A stretch of DNA of 64,000 nt from Sphingomonadales bacterium (GTDB lineage: Bacteria; Pseudomonadota; Alphaproteobacteria; Sphingomonadales; Sphingomonadaceae), in the NCBI GenBank assembly GCA_016704425.1, contig JADJAC010000008.1, positions 62,001 to 126,000 of the forward strand. Reading direction: 5' to 3'. Shown one piece after another: positions 16,403 through 25,734 of this stretch. The notes beneath the pieces were generated by a model. It saw only the letters and a program-made list of their open reading frames with translations, did not search any database and was not told the origin of the DNA. The translations under genes were made by a program, and so were the position numbers. Every line of letters begins with the position of its first letter. Positions within the stretch are counted from its first letter, which is position 1.

Positions 16403-17647
16403 TTACGCCAGTTCGCCAAGGTCGAGCGCCATCAGCAGTGTTGCCCGCGCCAGTCCGATCTGGTGCCAGAGCTGGGGGTCGGCAAGCTGGCCAGGGTCGA
16501 TTGTTTCGGGCCAGTGAGTAGCGACGATGTCTTCGATGCGATCCAACGCAGCGTCATCAACAAGGAAGCGGGGATCGACTGTTTCTGGCTCGCAGACGAC
16601 GCGCAACCGAAGACAGGCCGGGCCACCGCCATTGGCCATCGACTGGCGGACATCGACCGGGATCAGCCGGCGGATCGGACCATTACCCGCGACCATCTCC
16701 GAGAGCCAGCGCCAAACTCGGGTGTTGTCCTGTGCCTCGGTCGGGAGGATCAATGCCATCCCGCCGTTTGGCAGTGTTACCAGTTGGGCATTGAACAGGT
16801 AGGACTGAATGGCATCAGTCAGGCTGACAGCGGCGGTGGGAACCTCAACGATCTCGACTTGCGGCAGTAGCGCCCTCAGGTCCCGGTAAAACCCGTCCTT
16901 GTCTGCAAATGCCAGTTCGTGTGCAAAGAGAACGCGTTCGTTCGCAACAGCGACAACGTCATTGTGGAAGGCTCCAGCCGCAATTGCTTCTTCCGATTGC
17001 TGGACGAAAATCGCTCGTGAGACGCCGTGGATCCGCGCGACTGCCTTGGATGCCTCGATGTGCTGGCGCGCGGGGAATGGACCGCCTGTCACACCGTACA
17101 CAAAAATCTCGACGCCCGGAGCCTCATGTGTCGCCGAAAGCCGCATGTGGTTGGCAGCGCCCTCATCGCCGAACGGGGCCGGGATAGGGCCATGCACAGT
17201 GAAAGCCGGATTGGCGAATGCCAATCGGAGCTGTGCCAATGTGCCCTGCCATTCGTGACTGCGATGCGGCATCGTCACGAGGCTCGCGACGCTCAGGTGA
17301 CAAGTTCCATCTTCAGTGTCGGCAGCAGGCGAAACAGTCGCAGCATTGGCCGCCCACATCGATGATGCGGACAGGGCATTGGCAAGCAATCCCGACGGCG
17401 CCGTTTCGGGAGCACATCCGAGCGATGCCAGCCAGGCACGATCCGGCCGACTCTGTGGCAGAAAGACTCCCTGGGTCAGCCCAAGCGCGATGTTGGCACG
17501 CATCTTGGCAATGCCTTGCAATGCGGCGGCGCGCGGCTGAGCGGTGCCACCGGCATTTTTTGCAGACGCCAGATTCCCAAGGCTCAGCCCGGCATAATTG
17601 TGACTGGGGCCGATCAGTCCGTCGAAATTGATCTCAACGATTGCCAT
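16403..17647 (-). CDS. astB: N-succinylarginine dihydrolase (414 aa)
   Basis: AstB is the second enzyme of arginine succinyltransferase catabolism. It hydrolyses N2-succinylarginine to N2-succinylornithine, CO2 and two ammonia. The sequence starts with the family's IVEINFDGLIGPSHNYAGLS and contains SSMWAANAATVSPAADTEDG, FHNDVVAVANERVLF, IQSYLFNAQLV and MANGGGPACLRLRV (the region with the catalytic cysteine). These match the amidinotransferase fold. The start ATG at 17647 is taken over one six codons earlier. The length is near the usual ~440. It follows astA after one base and is last in the minus-strand M20-astA-astB operon. Confidence 0.94.
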   Translation of the reverse strand: MAIVEINFDGLIGPSHNYAGLSLGNLASAKNAGGTAQPRAAALQGIAKMRANIALGLTQGVFLPQSRPDRAWLASLGCAPETAPSGLLANALSASSMWAANAATVSPAADTEDGTCHLSVASLVTMPHRSHEWQGTLAQLRLAFANPAFTVHGPIPAPFGDEGAANHMRLSATHEAPGVEIFVYGVTGGPFPARQHIEASKAVARIHGVSRAIFVQQSEEAIAAGAFHNDVVAVANERVLFAHELAFADKDGFYRDLRALLPQVEIVEVPTAAVSLTDAIQSYLFNAQLVTLPNGGMALILPTEAQDNTRVWRWLSEMVAGNGPIRRLIPVDVRQSMANGGGPACLRLRVVCEPETVDPRFLVDDAALDRIEDIVATHWPETIDPGQLADPQLWHQIGLARATLLMALDLGELA

Positions 17648-17648
17648 T

Positions 17649-18665
17649 TTACCACCGCGCGACATGAGTGATCGTGTCGCCCTTTCCTACGCCCAGAGCC
17701 TTTGCGCCTTCCAGGTCGATCAGAACGCCGCCGTCAACCGGGCTGATGTGCGCATAGGCGGCCTTGAATCCCGACAGTCGGCCATGCGCTGCAAGCACCT
17801 TTGTCTCTCCACCCTGCTGGATATCGACAATCGTGCTGTCCTGGGCCTCGCAAATGCTGCGGACCATATCGGTGCGCGCAGTCATCGTCGGCCCACCGTC
17901 AAAAATGTCGATATAGTTCTCCCAATGGAAGCCTTCGTTTTCGAGCATGCGCATTGCGGCGCGGCCCGAAGGGTGGGGCAAGCCGATCACGGCTCGTGCC
18001 GTTTCGGGCAGCATTGCAGTATAGATCGGGTGTTTTGGCATCAGGTCTGCGATAAACTGGTTGCCGTTGACCGCATTGAATTGATCGGCGTCCTGAAAAT
18101 TCATGCCAAAGAAGCGCCCTGCAACGCCATCCCAGAACGGCGATCCGCCCGCTTCATCAATGATGCCCCGCAATTCCGCCAGTATCCGGTCTCCAAAGCG
18201 AGCACGATGATTGCGGATGAAGAGGTAGCGACTCCGCGCAATGAGCATGCCAAGACCACCAGCCCGCTCCCCTGGGTGAAGAAACAAACCGCCGACTTCG
18301 CTCGATCCTTCAAGGTCCGTTGAAAGGGTCAGCATGTCTGCCCGGAACGTGCGACCGAGCTCCTCGCTGTGCTGCGTCAGCGCCCCAATGCGATAGGAGT
18401 AGAACGGCCACTTCTGCCCCACCTGGGAAAAGAGCTGGCATGTGCCCCGAACATCACCATGTTCGGTGTTTTCAAGGACAAGGACAAACAGGTCGTCGCC
18501 TAGCACATCATCGTCCCGGTCGAATGCCAGAATGGATTTTTCGATTTTCGCTGCCAGCGACTTTCGGTCAGGGGGCAGGTTCGTAAAGCCACCACCAGTC
18601 AGTTTCGCCATTTCATAGAGTGGCTGCAAATCAAGCGCATTGGCAGCCCGAATCCGGAAGGTCAT
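17649..18665 (-). CDS. astA: Arginine N-succinyltransferase (338 aa)
   Basis: AstA transfers a succinyl group from succinyl-CoA to the alpha-amino group of arginine, the entry step of the ammonia-producing AST pathway. Typical features are the N-terminal IRAANALDLQPLYEMAKLTG, FTNLPPDR, the acetyltransferase-like core SSEVGGLFLHPGERAGGLG, FWDGVAGRFFGMNFQDAD, and HPSGRAAMRMLENEGF. Length is as expected for the single-gene form. The ATG overlaps the stop of the M20 hydrolase by four bases (ATGA), so the operon order is hydrolase-astA-astB. astC and astD are not in this window. Confidence 0.94.
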   Translation of the reverse strand: MTFRIRAANALDLQPLYEMAKLTGGGFTNLPPDRKSLAAKIEKSILAFDRDDDVLGDDLFVLVLENTEHGDVRGTCQLFSQVGQKWPFYSYRIGALTQHSEELGRTFRADMLTLSTDLEGSSEVGGLFLHPGERAGGLGMLIARSRYLFIRNHRARFGDRILAELRGIIDEAGGSPFWDGVAGRFFGMNFQDADQFNAVNGNQFIADLMPKHPIYTAMLPETARAVIGLPHPSGRAAMRMLENEGFHWENYIDIFDGGPTMTARTDMVRSICEAQDSTIVDIQQGGETKVLAAHGRLSGFKAAYAHISPVDGGVLIDLEGAKALGVGKGDTITHVARW

Positions 18666-19870
18666 ACGCGGCCCCTTTCTGCAAGTCGCATAAGGGTAAG
18701 CGCCGAAAGCTGCGCGCGCTCGGCCAGGCTGTCCACGATCAGAAACTCCTCGTCAGAATGAATGGCACCGCCGCGCGGGCCCATCGTGTCGACGACGGGT
18801 ACGCCGCACGCGGCGATATTGTTACCGTCGCAAACGCCCCCCGTCGCTTTCCACGCTACTGCCAGACCGAGATCATTTCCGCAATCTCGGACCAACTCGA
18901 AAAGCTTCCCCGCAGCTTCATCAATCGGCTTGGGCGGACGATTGAACCCACCGTGAAGGTGACAGTGAACGCCATGTTCGCGCGATATGGCGGCGATGCT
19001 GTCCTTCAGCATGCTCTCTGCGGCGATCATGTCGTCGGGTGACATCGGTCGCATGTTGACGCGGAGAATGGCGTGGTCCGGGACGATGTTGTTGGGGCCC
19101 CCGCCGTCGATCCGGGCCGGATTGACCTTCAATCCAGGCGATCTTGCTGCGTTGAGGCGAAGAGCCAGGTCGGCCGCTGCCAGCAATGCGTTGCGTCCGT
19201 CTTCCGGGTTGCGCCCGGCGTGCGCGGCCTTGCCGTGTATTGTAATTGAAAAATTGCCGCTGCCGGGCCGCGCGCCGGCCAGAGTCCCGTCGGGTAGAGC
19301 CGGTTCGTAAGTGAGTGCAGCAATCTTGCCCATTGCCAGTTCCGCGATCAGGCGGGCCGAGGCATGACTGCCAGTCTCTTCATCCGAGTTGATCAGCACG
19401 TCATAGCCGATCCGCCCTGCCCAAGGCGACGCTTCAAGCGCACCAAGAGCAGCAAGAATTACAGAAAGGCCGCCTTTCATGTCGGCTGTCCCCGGGCCGT
19501 TGAGGACCCCGGCTTCCAGCCAGCGGAGCGACTGAAAAGGATGATCAATGGCAAACACCGTATCCATATGTCCGGTCAGCAATACCCGAACAGGAGCTTC
19601 CGGCCGGACAGCAAGATGGAGATGTTTGCCGCGCTCGATGGCCTTTATCGACCCGTCGGCAAGGACTGCTTCGACAGGCTCGGCCTCGACGAGGTGTATT
19701 GCACCGGGGAGGGCAGCAAAGGCGTCTGCAAGTTTTCTGGACACACGGTCCAGCCCGGCAAGGTTTCCGGTTCCAGAATTGACTGCGGCCCAGTCTTCGA
19801 CCTGAGCAAGCATTGGTGCGTCGGCTGCAATTTCCAGGGCAGCCCGTTCCTGCGAAGTAAGTGACGACAT
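18662..19870 (-). CDS. M20-family metallohydrolase in the ast operon (402 aa)
   Basis: A zinc-dependent amidohydrolase or peptidase of the M20 clan (ArgE/DapE/CPG2 type). Metal-site motifs are LLTGHMDTVF (His101, Asp103), GPGTADMKGG (Asp130) and NSDEETGS (Glu164/165). A dimerisation-domain segment FSITIHGKAAHAGRNPEDGRNAL follows, and the C-terminal histidine lies in RGGAIHSDEEF. The usual fate of succinylglutamate in this pathway is cleavage by AstE, an M14-type enzyme. No astE is seen here, and this gene is translationally coupled to astA. I therefore infer it may be the desuccinylase, or deacylate another N-acyl amino acid. The family call is firm; the substrate is inference. Confidence 0.82.
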   Translation of the reverse strand: MSSLTSQERAALEIAADAPMLAQVEDWAAVNSGTGNLAGLDRVSRKLADAFAALPGAIHLVEAEPVEAVLADGSIKAIERGKHLHLAVRPEAPVRVLLTGHMDTVFAIDHPFQSLRWLEAGVLNGPGTADMKGGLSVILAALGALEASPWAGRIGYDVLINSDEETGSHASARLIAELAMGKIAALTYEPALPDGTLAGARPGSGNFSITIHGKAAHAGRNPEDGRNALLAAADLALRLNAARSPGLKVNPARIDGGGPNNIVPDHAILRVNMRPMSPDDMIAAESMLKDSIAAISREHGVHCHLHGGFNRPPKPIDEAAGKLFELVRDCGNDLGLAVAWKATGGVCDGNNIAACGVPVVDTMGPRGGAIHSDEEFLIVDSLAERAQLSALTLMRLAERGRV

Positions 19871-19999
19871 GCAGGGCTTATAGCGCGGAGTTCAATACAA
19901 GCCACTGTTGCCAATTCCCGGCGCGCTCGGCATAGCGCCCTCGCGATTCAACCCCTCCCCAGGAAGAACGCATCACCGGAATTTTCGAAGGGGTTTTTC

Positions 20000-22081
20000 A
20001 TGTCTGTTTATGTCGATCGTGCCGGCCTGAAGGTTGCGGAAGAGCTTGCCGGATTCGTCGAAGGGCCGGCGATTGCCGGAACAGGGATTGCGGCCGAAGC
20101 CATTTGGACCGGGCTTGCTGCGATACTTGACCGTTTCGTTCCCGTGAATCGTACCTTGCTTGCCAAACGGGATGCCCTTCAATCGAAAATCGATGACTGG
20201 CACCGCGCCAACCCCGGCCCAATTGCAGACATGCCTGCCTATCAAGCCTTCTTGCGCGAAATCGGCTATCTCGTTCCCGAGCCTGCGCCCTTCACAATCG
20301 GGACCGCGAATGTGGACGCCGAAATTGCGACGATGGCCGGACCGCAACTCGTCGTGCCATCGCTCAATGACCGGTTCGTCCTGAATGCTGCAAATGCGCG
20401 CTGGGGAAGCCTCTATGACGCCCTGTATGGCACCGATGCGCTCGACGCACCTCAGGCGCGGCCAGGCGGCTACGACGTGCAGCGCGGTGAAGCTGTCATC
20501 CGACGCGCCAAGGCATTCCTCGATGAGGCCGTGCCGCTTGCCGCTGGCGTCTGGGCGGACTGGAAGGGCGAGACTCCGCATCTGGCCAACCCGGCGCAGC
20601 TGGTAGCGCGGAAGCCGGGAGGCTGGCTTTTCAGGCACAATGGCCTGCACATCGAGTTGGTGATCGATCCGGTCCATCCAATCGGCAAGACTGATCCGGC
20701 AAACATCGCCGATGTCGTTCTGGAAGCAGCCCTGACGACGATTGTCGACCTTGAGGATTCGGTTGCGGCGGTTGACGCAGAAGACAAGGCGGCGGCTTAC
20801 ACAAACTGGCTCGGCCTGATGCGTGGCGATCTGGAAGCAAGCTTCGAAAAGGGCGGCCGCACTTTGACGCGTAAGCTTGAGCTTGACCGCGACTGGGGAG
20901 ACGTCGTCCTCCATGGCCGCAGCGTGCTATTCGTTCGCAATGTTGGACACCTGATGACCAATCCTGCGGTTCTGCTTCCGGACGGATCCGAAGCACCGGA
21001 AGGCATTCTTGATGCCGTGTTCACGGTCCTGTGTGCCCTGCATGACCTCAAAGGCCTGGGCAAACTCAAGAATTCGCGTGCCGGCAGTGTCTATATCGTC
21101 AAGCCGAAAATGCATGGGCCCGAGGAAGCGGCGTTCACCAATGACCTGTTTGACGCTGTCGAGGATCTTTATGGTCTTGCGCGCCACACCGTGAAAGTTG
21201 GGGTGATGGACGAGGAGCGTCGGACATCCGCCAATCTTGCAGCCTGCATCCACGCCGTGCGAGACAGGATCGTCTTCATCAACACCGGCTTCCTCGATCG
21301 TACCGGCGATGAAATGCATACTGCGATGCAGTCCGGCGCCATGATCCGCAAGGGCGCCATGAAAACGTCCAGCTGGATCCAGGCTTATGAGTCTCGCAAT
21401 GTCCAGATCGGACTTGCCTGTGGCCTTTCGGGACGGGCGCAGATCGGCAAGGGCATGTGGGCCGCACCCGACATGATGGCGGACATGATGGTCCAGAAGA
21501 TCGGCCATCCGCGTTCGGGGGCCAATACCGCCTGGGTCCCATCGCCGACTGCGGCCACGCTCCATGCCATGCACTATCATCAGTGCGACGTGTTTGCGCG
21601 GCAAGCCGAATTGGCAAAGGAGCCGACGCCCAGTCTGGATCCGCTGCTTACAATCCCGGTTTCGCCGAAGGGGCATAATTGGTCGGAAGAAGAGGTTCGT
21701 GAAGAGCTGGAGAACAATGCTCAGGGGATTCTCGGATATGTCGTGCGCTGGATCGACCAGGGGGTTGGCTGTTCCAAGGTGCCGGACATTCATGACATCG
21801 GCCTGATGGAAGACCGGGCTACATTGCGCATTTCGTCGCAGCATATTGCCAATTGGCTGCTGCACGGCGTTGCAACGGAAGCCCAGGTCGATGCGGCGCT
21901 GGCCAAGATGGCCGCCAAGGTCGACGCGCAGAATGCCGGAGACGCGCTTTACCGAAAGCTGACCCCGGATAGCATTGCATTCCAGGCTGCGCGCGCGCTC
22001 ATATTCGAAGGTGTATCCCAGCCGAACGGTTATACCGAACCGCTGCTCCACAAATTCAGGCAGCGGGTGAAGGCAGGCTAA
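20000..22081 (+). CDS. glcB: Malate synthase G (693 aa)
   Basis: Condenses glyoxylate with acetyl-CoA to malate in the glyoxylate shunt or glycolate use. The length (~690) and internal features mark isoform G: an N-terminal helical clasp, RWGSLYDALYGTDAL, LHIELVIDPVHPIG, IVDLEDSVAAVDAEDK, the barrel segment SVYIVKPKMHGPEEAAF, VGVMDEERRTSANL, INTGFLDRTGDEMHT and GLMEDRATLRISSQH near the end (catalytic aspartate region). The ribosome-binding site AAGGGG precedes the ATG at 20000. It is divergent from the ast operon, with 129 bases between, and 57 bases before the SDR gene. Isocitrate lyase is not in the window. Confidence 0.96.
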   Translation: MSVYVDRAGLKVAEELAGFVEGPAIAGTGIAAEAIWTGLAAILDRFVPVNRTLLAKRDALQSKIDDWHRANPGPIADMPAYQAFLREIGYLVPEPAPFTIGTANVDAEIATMAGPQLVVPSLNDRFVLNAANARWGSLYDALYGTDALDAPQARPGGYDVQRGEAVIRRAKAFLDEAVPLAAGVWADWKGETPHLANPAQLVARKPGGWLFRHNGLHIELVIDPVHPIGKTDPANIADVVLEAALTTIVDLEDSVAAVDAEDKAAAYTNWLGLMRGDLEASFEKGGRTLTRKLELDRDWGDVVLHGRSVLFVRNVGHLMTNPAVLLPDGSEAPEGILDAVFTVLCALHDLKGLGKLKNSRAGSVYIVKPKMHGPEEAAFTNDLFDAVEDLYGLARHTVKVGVMDEERRTSANLAACIHAVRDRIVFINTGFLDRTGDEMHTAMQSGAMIRKGAMKTSSWIQAYESRNVQIGLACGLSGRAQIGKGMWAAPDMMADMMVQKIGHPRSGANTAWVPSPTAATLHAMHYHQCDVFARQAELAKEPTPSLDPLLTIPVSPKGHNWSEEEVREELENNAQGILGYVVRWIDQGVGCSKVPDIHDIGLMEDRATLRISSQHIANWLLHGVATEAQVDAALAKMAAKVDAQNAGDALYRKLTPDSIAFQAARALIFEGVSQPNGYTEPLLHKFRQRVKAG

Positions 22082-22138
22082 CGCAGCGCTTGCCCTGTCG
22101 AACGGGCCTGTTACGCTTGTTCGACAAAGGAGAGGGAC

Positions 22139-22912
22139 ATGACGGAACTACAAGGGCGCGTCGCGCTTGTGACGGGCGCATCGCGCGGAATCGGTCTTGC
22201 ATCGGCGCGTGCACTGGCGGCGGCTGGCGCGCGTGTCATCGTCAGCGATCTTCAGGCGCCGGAAGATCTGGCCAAGGAACTTGGCGGGATTGCGTTGCGG
22301 CAGGATGTGACGAGCGAGAGCGAATGGGTGGATGCGATTGCGTTTGCAAAGGCCGAAGCTGGCGGGCTCGACATCCTTGTCAACAATGCCGGGCTTTTCC
22401 TTGCCAAGCCGGTTACTGAGACGACTTTGGACGAATGGCGCACGCTTCACGCCGTCAATGTCGAGGGCGTCTTCCTCGGCTGCAAGCATGCCATCCCTGC
22501 TTTGGCTGAACGCTCTGCAAAATGGAGCGGTGGAACGTCGATCATCAACCTCTCGTCGGTAGCCGGCATAATGGGGAGCGGGTTGGCAAGTTGTTACAAT
22601 GCCTCAAAAGGTGCGGTCAGACTCTTTACGAAAGGTGTCGCCCTGGAAGTCGCTTCGCTCAAGATCCGGGTCAACTCCGTCCACCCGGGCATCATAGAGA
22701 CGGATATGGGGAATGACCTGGTGCATCGCTTTTCGGAGAGATCCGGGGCAGGCGACAATGAGACGCGAGTGGCACTGTCGCAACTCCACCCGCTCGGCCA
22801 CTTTGGAACGGCTGCAAATGTTGCAGATGCAGTGACTTTCCTCGCTTCGGATCGTGCAGCGTTCATGACCGGATCGGAACTTGTCGTCGATGGCGGCTTT
22901 ACAGCTCAATAG
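22139..22912 (+). CDS. Short-chain dehydrogenase/reductase (257 aa)
   Basis: A classical SDR: the cofactor loop TGASRGIG is at residues 12-19, NNAG at 82-85, and the catalytic Ser140 (LSSVAG), Tyr153 and Lys157 (YNASK). Asp37 after the second strand (VIVSDLQ) suggests NAD(H). The ending FMTGSELVVDGGFTAQ is typical of 3-alpha/20-beta-hydroxysteroid dehydrogenase-like SDRs, which oxidise or reduce secondary alcohols of steroids or cyclic compounds. GGAGAGG precedes the ATG. It lies 14 bases before a cytochrome P450 gene, so the two probably act in sequence: hydroxylation by the P450, then oxidation here. The substrate is unknown. Confidence 0.9.
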   Translation: MTELQGRVALVTGASRGIGLASARALAAAGARVIVSDLQAPEDLAKELGGIALRQDVTSESEWVDAIAFAKAEAGGLDILVNNAGLFLAKPVTETTLDEWRTLHAVNVEGVFLGCKHAIPALAERSAKWSGGTSIINLSSVAGIMGSGLASCYNASKGAVRLFTKGVALEVASLKIRVNSVHPGIIETDMGNDLVHRFSERSGAGDNETRVALSQLHPLGHFGTAANVADAVTFLASDRAAFMTGSELVVDGGFTAQ

Positions 22913-22926
22913 AAGGACCTGGACAA

Positions 22927-24135
22927 ATGCCTGCCGCAATCACTCCTATCGATGTCAGTGATAACAGCCTTTACACCGAGAATCGCTGGCAGGAGCCGTT
23001 TTCCCGATTGCGGGCGGAAATGCCGGTCAGTTTCCGGTCTGATAGTCCTTATGGGCCCTATTGGTCGGTCGTGACGCATGATCTCGTTCAACAGGTCGAG
23101 ATCAACCCTGCAGTTTTTTCTTCTTCCTATGAATTGGGCAATATCACGATCGTCGATTCCTATGGCGAGCGTGAGTTTCCGAACTTCATCGCGATGGATG
23201 CGCCGCGGCACACAGAGCAGCGCAAGGTTGTTGCGCCGGCGTTCAACCCCAGCCAGATGGCCGATCGTGAAGTGCAGGTGCGGCAGCGGACCAAGCAATT
23301 GTTCGATTCGCTGCCGATTGGTGAGACATTCGACTGGGTTGAGCGCGTCTCCATCCCCTTGACGATAGGCATGTTATGCATCCTGTTCGATTTTCCTTGG
23401 GAGGAAAGGGCGGACCTCAAGCGCTGGTCTGATCTGGCAAGCGATGTCAGGCCCGATCATGACGAGGAACGGCGTGCCTATTTCATGATGGAAATGGGCC
23501 AGATGCTCATGCGTTTCGATGCGCTGCTCGAAGCAAAGCGTGCCCAGCCCCCTTCCGATGATCTTTTGTCGCGCATGGTCCACAGCGAGGCGATGGGCAA
23601 CCTGACGCCGGCAGAACGGATCGCGACGATTGCGTTGCTGATCGTTGGCGGGAACGACACGACCCGCAATTCGATGAGCGGGTTCATCGAGGCCTGCAAC
23701 CTCTTTCCCGAACAGCTCGACCAGTTGCGTAAAGATCCCTCGCTGATTCCCAACGCGGCGCAGGAGATTGTCCGCTGGCAGTCTCCCGTGACTCACATGC
23801 GGCGCACGTGCCTTGACGATACCGAACTTGGCGGGCAATCGCTCAAGAAAGGCGACAAGGTGGTGATGTGGTATATTTCCGGCAATCGCGATGAAAGTGT
23901 CTTTCCTGACGCGGGACGTTTCGACGTCCGGCGGGAAAATGCGCGGCGGCACCTTGGCTTCGGGCATGGTGTGCACCGCTGCGTAGGCGCCCGTTTGGCC
24001 GAGATCCAGCTCGCGACATTGATCGGCGAGATTGTCGAGCGGAACTGGACCGTTTCCCTTGCAGCAGAACCGAAACGGCTCGCCAGCTGCTTCCTTCACG
24101 GCTTTACGGAAATGCCGGTCAGCATTTCCATTTGA
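22927..24135 (+). CDS. Cytochrome P450 (402 aa)
   Basis: A soluble class I bacterial P450 monooxygenase. The I-helix has GGNDTTRNSM (oxygen-activating acid-alcohol pair replaced by D-T), the K-helix ExxR is EIVR, and the heme loop is FGHGVHRCVGARLAE with Cys352 as the thiolate ligand. No membrane anchor is seen. Sequence features (FIAMDAPRHTEQRKVVAPAF, GGNDTTRN) recall CYP families from sphingomonads and actinobacteria that hydroxylate terpenes, steroids or alkyl chains, but I cannot assign one. The AAGGACC ribosome-binding site lies in the 14 bases after the SDR. No ferredoxin or reductase gene is adjacent, so redox partners must be elsewhere. Confidence 0.94.
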   Translation: MPAAITPIDVSDNSLYTENRWQEPFSRLRAEMPVSFRSDSPYGPYWSVVTHDLVQQVEINPAVFSSSYELGNITIVDSYGEREFPNFIAMDAPRHTEQRKVVAPAFNPSQMADREVQVRQRTKQLFDSLPIGETFDWVERVSIPLTIGMLCILFDFPWEERADLKRWSDLASDVRPDHDEERRAYFMMEMGQMLMRFDALLEAKRAQPPSDDLLSRMVHSEAMGNLTPAERIATIALLIVGGNDTTRNSMSGFIEACNLFPEQLDQLRKDPSLIPNAAQEIVRWQSPVTHMRRTCLDDTELGGQSLKKGDKVVMWYISGNRDESVFPDAGRFDVRRENARRHLGFGHGVHRCVGARLAEIQLATLIGEIVERNWTVSLAAEPKRLASCFLHGFTEMPVSISI

Positions 24136-24163
24136 GTGAAGGAAGAGCCAGGAATTGGCGAAT

Positions 24164-25078
24164 ATGTTTACCGTTGCCGCACTCTATCTTTTTGCGCCGT
24201 TCGACAACCCGGCTGCCGTCAAGCCGCACCTCCTTGAGGCCTGTCGGGCAAACGGAGTGAAGGGCACGCTCTTGCTCGCGCGCGAGGGCATCAATGGCAC
24301 GATCGCCGGCCAGCGGGCGGGGATTGATGCAGTATTGGCACAGATTCGCAATCTTCCGGGGTGCGAGGCGCTTGACGTCAAATTTTCGACCGCATCGGAT
24401 TTGCCCTTTCACAGGATGAAAGTCCGCCTCAAGAAGGAAATCGTCACTCTGGGCGTGCCTGGGATCGATCCTTCGCGAGACGTCGGGCGTTATGTCGAGG
24501 CAGCGGAGTGGAATGCCCTCATCAGCGATCCTGCGACGATCGTGATCGATACACGCAACGATTATGAGGTGAAGATCGGTACGTTCAAAGGCGCGCTCGA
24601 TCCGAAGACGCGCAGCTTCTCGCAATTTCCTGACTGGTTTCGGGCCCATCGCGCAGAATTCGGGAACAATCCCAAGGTGGCGATGTTCTGCACCGGCGGG
24701 ATACGTTGCGAAAAATCGACTGCGTTTCTGCGGGCAGAGGGAATTGAGGATGTGGCCCATCTGAAAGGGGGAATCCTCAAATATCTTGAAACCGTGCCCA
24801 AGGAAAAGAGCTTGTGGGAAGGCGAATGCTTCGTGTTTGATGAACGCGTATCCGTCGGGCACGGCCTCGCGCCGGGCAGTCACAGCCTCTGCCGTGCATG
24901 CCGCATGCCGCTCAACGCCGAGGAATGCGCGTCGGTCGATTTTGTCGAGGGCGTCCAGTGTCCGCACTGCGCGGCGTCACGCACCGATGAACAACGGCGG
25001 CGCTATGCCGAACGTCACAAACAGGTCGCCCTGGCCGAGCGGCGGGGCGAGCGTCACGTTGGAGATTCTGACAGTTAG
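24164..25078 (+). CDS. trhO: tRNA uridine(34) hydroxylase TrhO (rhodanese-like, 304 aa)
   Basis: TrhO (YceA) makes 5-hydroxyuridine at the wobble position of tRNAs using O2. The N-terminal domain has TLLLAREGINGTIAG, the linker FHRMKVRLKKEIVTLG, and a rhodanese domain with VIDTRNDYEVKIGTFKGA. The active loop is FCTGGIRCEKS (Cys176). The C-terminal cysteine cluster (CRACRMPLN, VQCPHCA) is typical. I prefer the ATG at 24164, with AGGA about ten bases upstream, over a TTG three codons before. It follows the P450 gene by 28 bases and overlaps the end of the minus-strand methyltransferase gene by four bases. Confidence 0.93.
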   Translation: MFTVAALYLFAPFDNPAAVKPHLLEACRANGVKGTLLLAREGINGTIAGQRAGIDAVLAQIRNLPGCEALDVKFSTASDLPFHRMKVRLKKEIVTLGVPGIDPSRDVGRYVEAAEWNALISDPATIVIDTRNDYEVKIGTFKGALDPKTRSFSQFPDWFRAHRAEFGNNPKVAMFCTGGIRCEKSTAFLRAEGIEDVAHLKGGILKYLETVPKEKSLWEGECFVFDERVSVGHGLAPGSHSLCRACRMPLNAEECASVDFVEGVQCPHCAASRTDEQRRRYAERHKQVALAERRGERHVGDSDS

Positions 25079-25734
25079 TTTCGCGCCTCGCCCCATTCGA
25101 TCCAGCCAAATGGACGGGGCGTTTTGGGCATATAGGTCTTGTCGGCGTTTGCGATCCTGAAACCAGCCGCTTGATAGGCTCCCGTGATTTGGCGAGTCAG
25201 GTGGCAATTGCCGCCAATGCGTTTCCATACCGGTTCGATCCGGCGTTGCCATTTCTGAACGGAAGCGTCGGGAGCGCGACCATGTTCGAGGAACAATGCC
25301 TTACCGCCCGGGCGAAGTACGCGGCGCATTTCTTTCAGGACTTGAGCTTGTTCATCGACAGAGCAGAGCGTGAAGGTCACCAGAATTGTATCGAAACTCG
25401 CATCGTCGAACGGCATCGCTTCTCCAACGCCTCCGCGAATGTCTGCTGTCATGCCCCGAGCGCTTGCAGCCTCTCGTGAAGCATCGAGCAGCGCAGGGGA
25501 GGGATCCAGTCCAGAAAAGCTCCGGATCCTGGCAGGGTCATAGAATTCCATGTTTATCCCGCCACCGCATCCAAGTTCGAGCACGTCGCCATCTGCTTTC
25601 GGAACAATGCGGCTGCGGGCCTTCATGATTTGCGGCTGGGCGCAGCAAAAGCCGATCAGCTTGGGTACGGCATTGCGATCCCACCAGCTTGCTGGGCGCG
25701 TTTCAAAAATGGGGCGTGAATTCGGCGACGACAT
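25075..25734 (-). CDS. Class I SAM-dependent methyltransferase (219 aa)
   Basis: The SAM-binding motif I VLELGCGGGINMEFY is followed by an acidic loop (FSGLDPSPALLDA), GEAMPFDDASFDTILVTFTLC (motif II/post) and MRRVLRPGGKALFLEHG (motif III). This is the UbiE/Methyltransf_11 layout seen in small-molecule methyltransferases. The start ATG at 25734 has AGGGAG about ten bases upstream and lies inside the end of rppH (32-base overlap). Substrate unknown. The rest of the operon (rppH, secreted protein, esterase) gives no clear clue. Confidence 0.85.
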   Translation of the reverse strand: MSSPNSRPIFETRPASWWDRNAVPKLIGFCCAQPQIMKARSRIVPKADGDVLELGCGGGINMEFYDPARIRSFSGLDPSPALLDASREAASARGMTADIRGGVGEAMPFDDASFDTILVTFTLCSVDEQAQVLKEMRRVLRPGGKALFLEHGRAPDASVQKWQRRIEPVWKRIGGNCHLTRQITGAYQAAGFRIANADKTYMPKTPRPFGWIEWGEARN

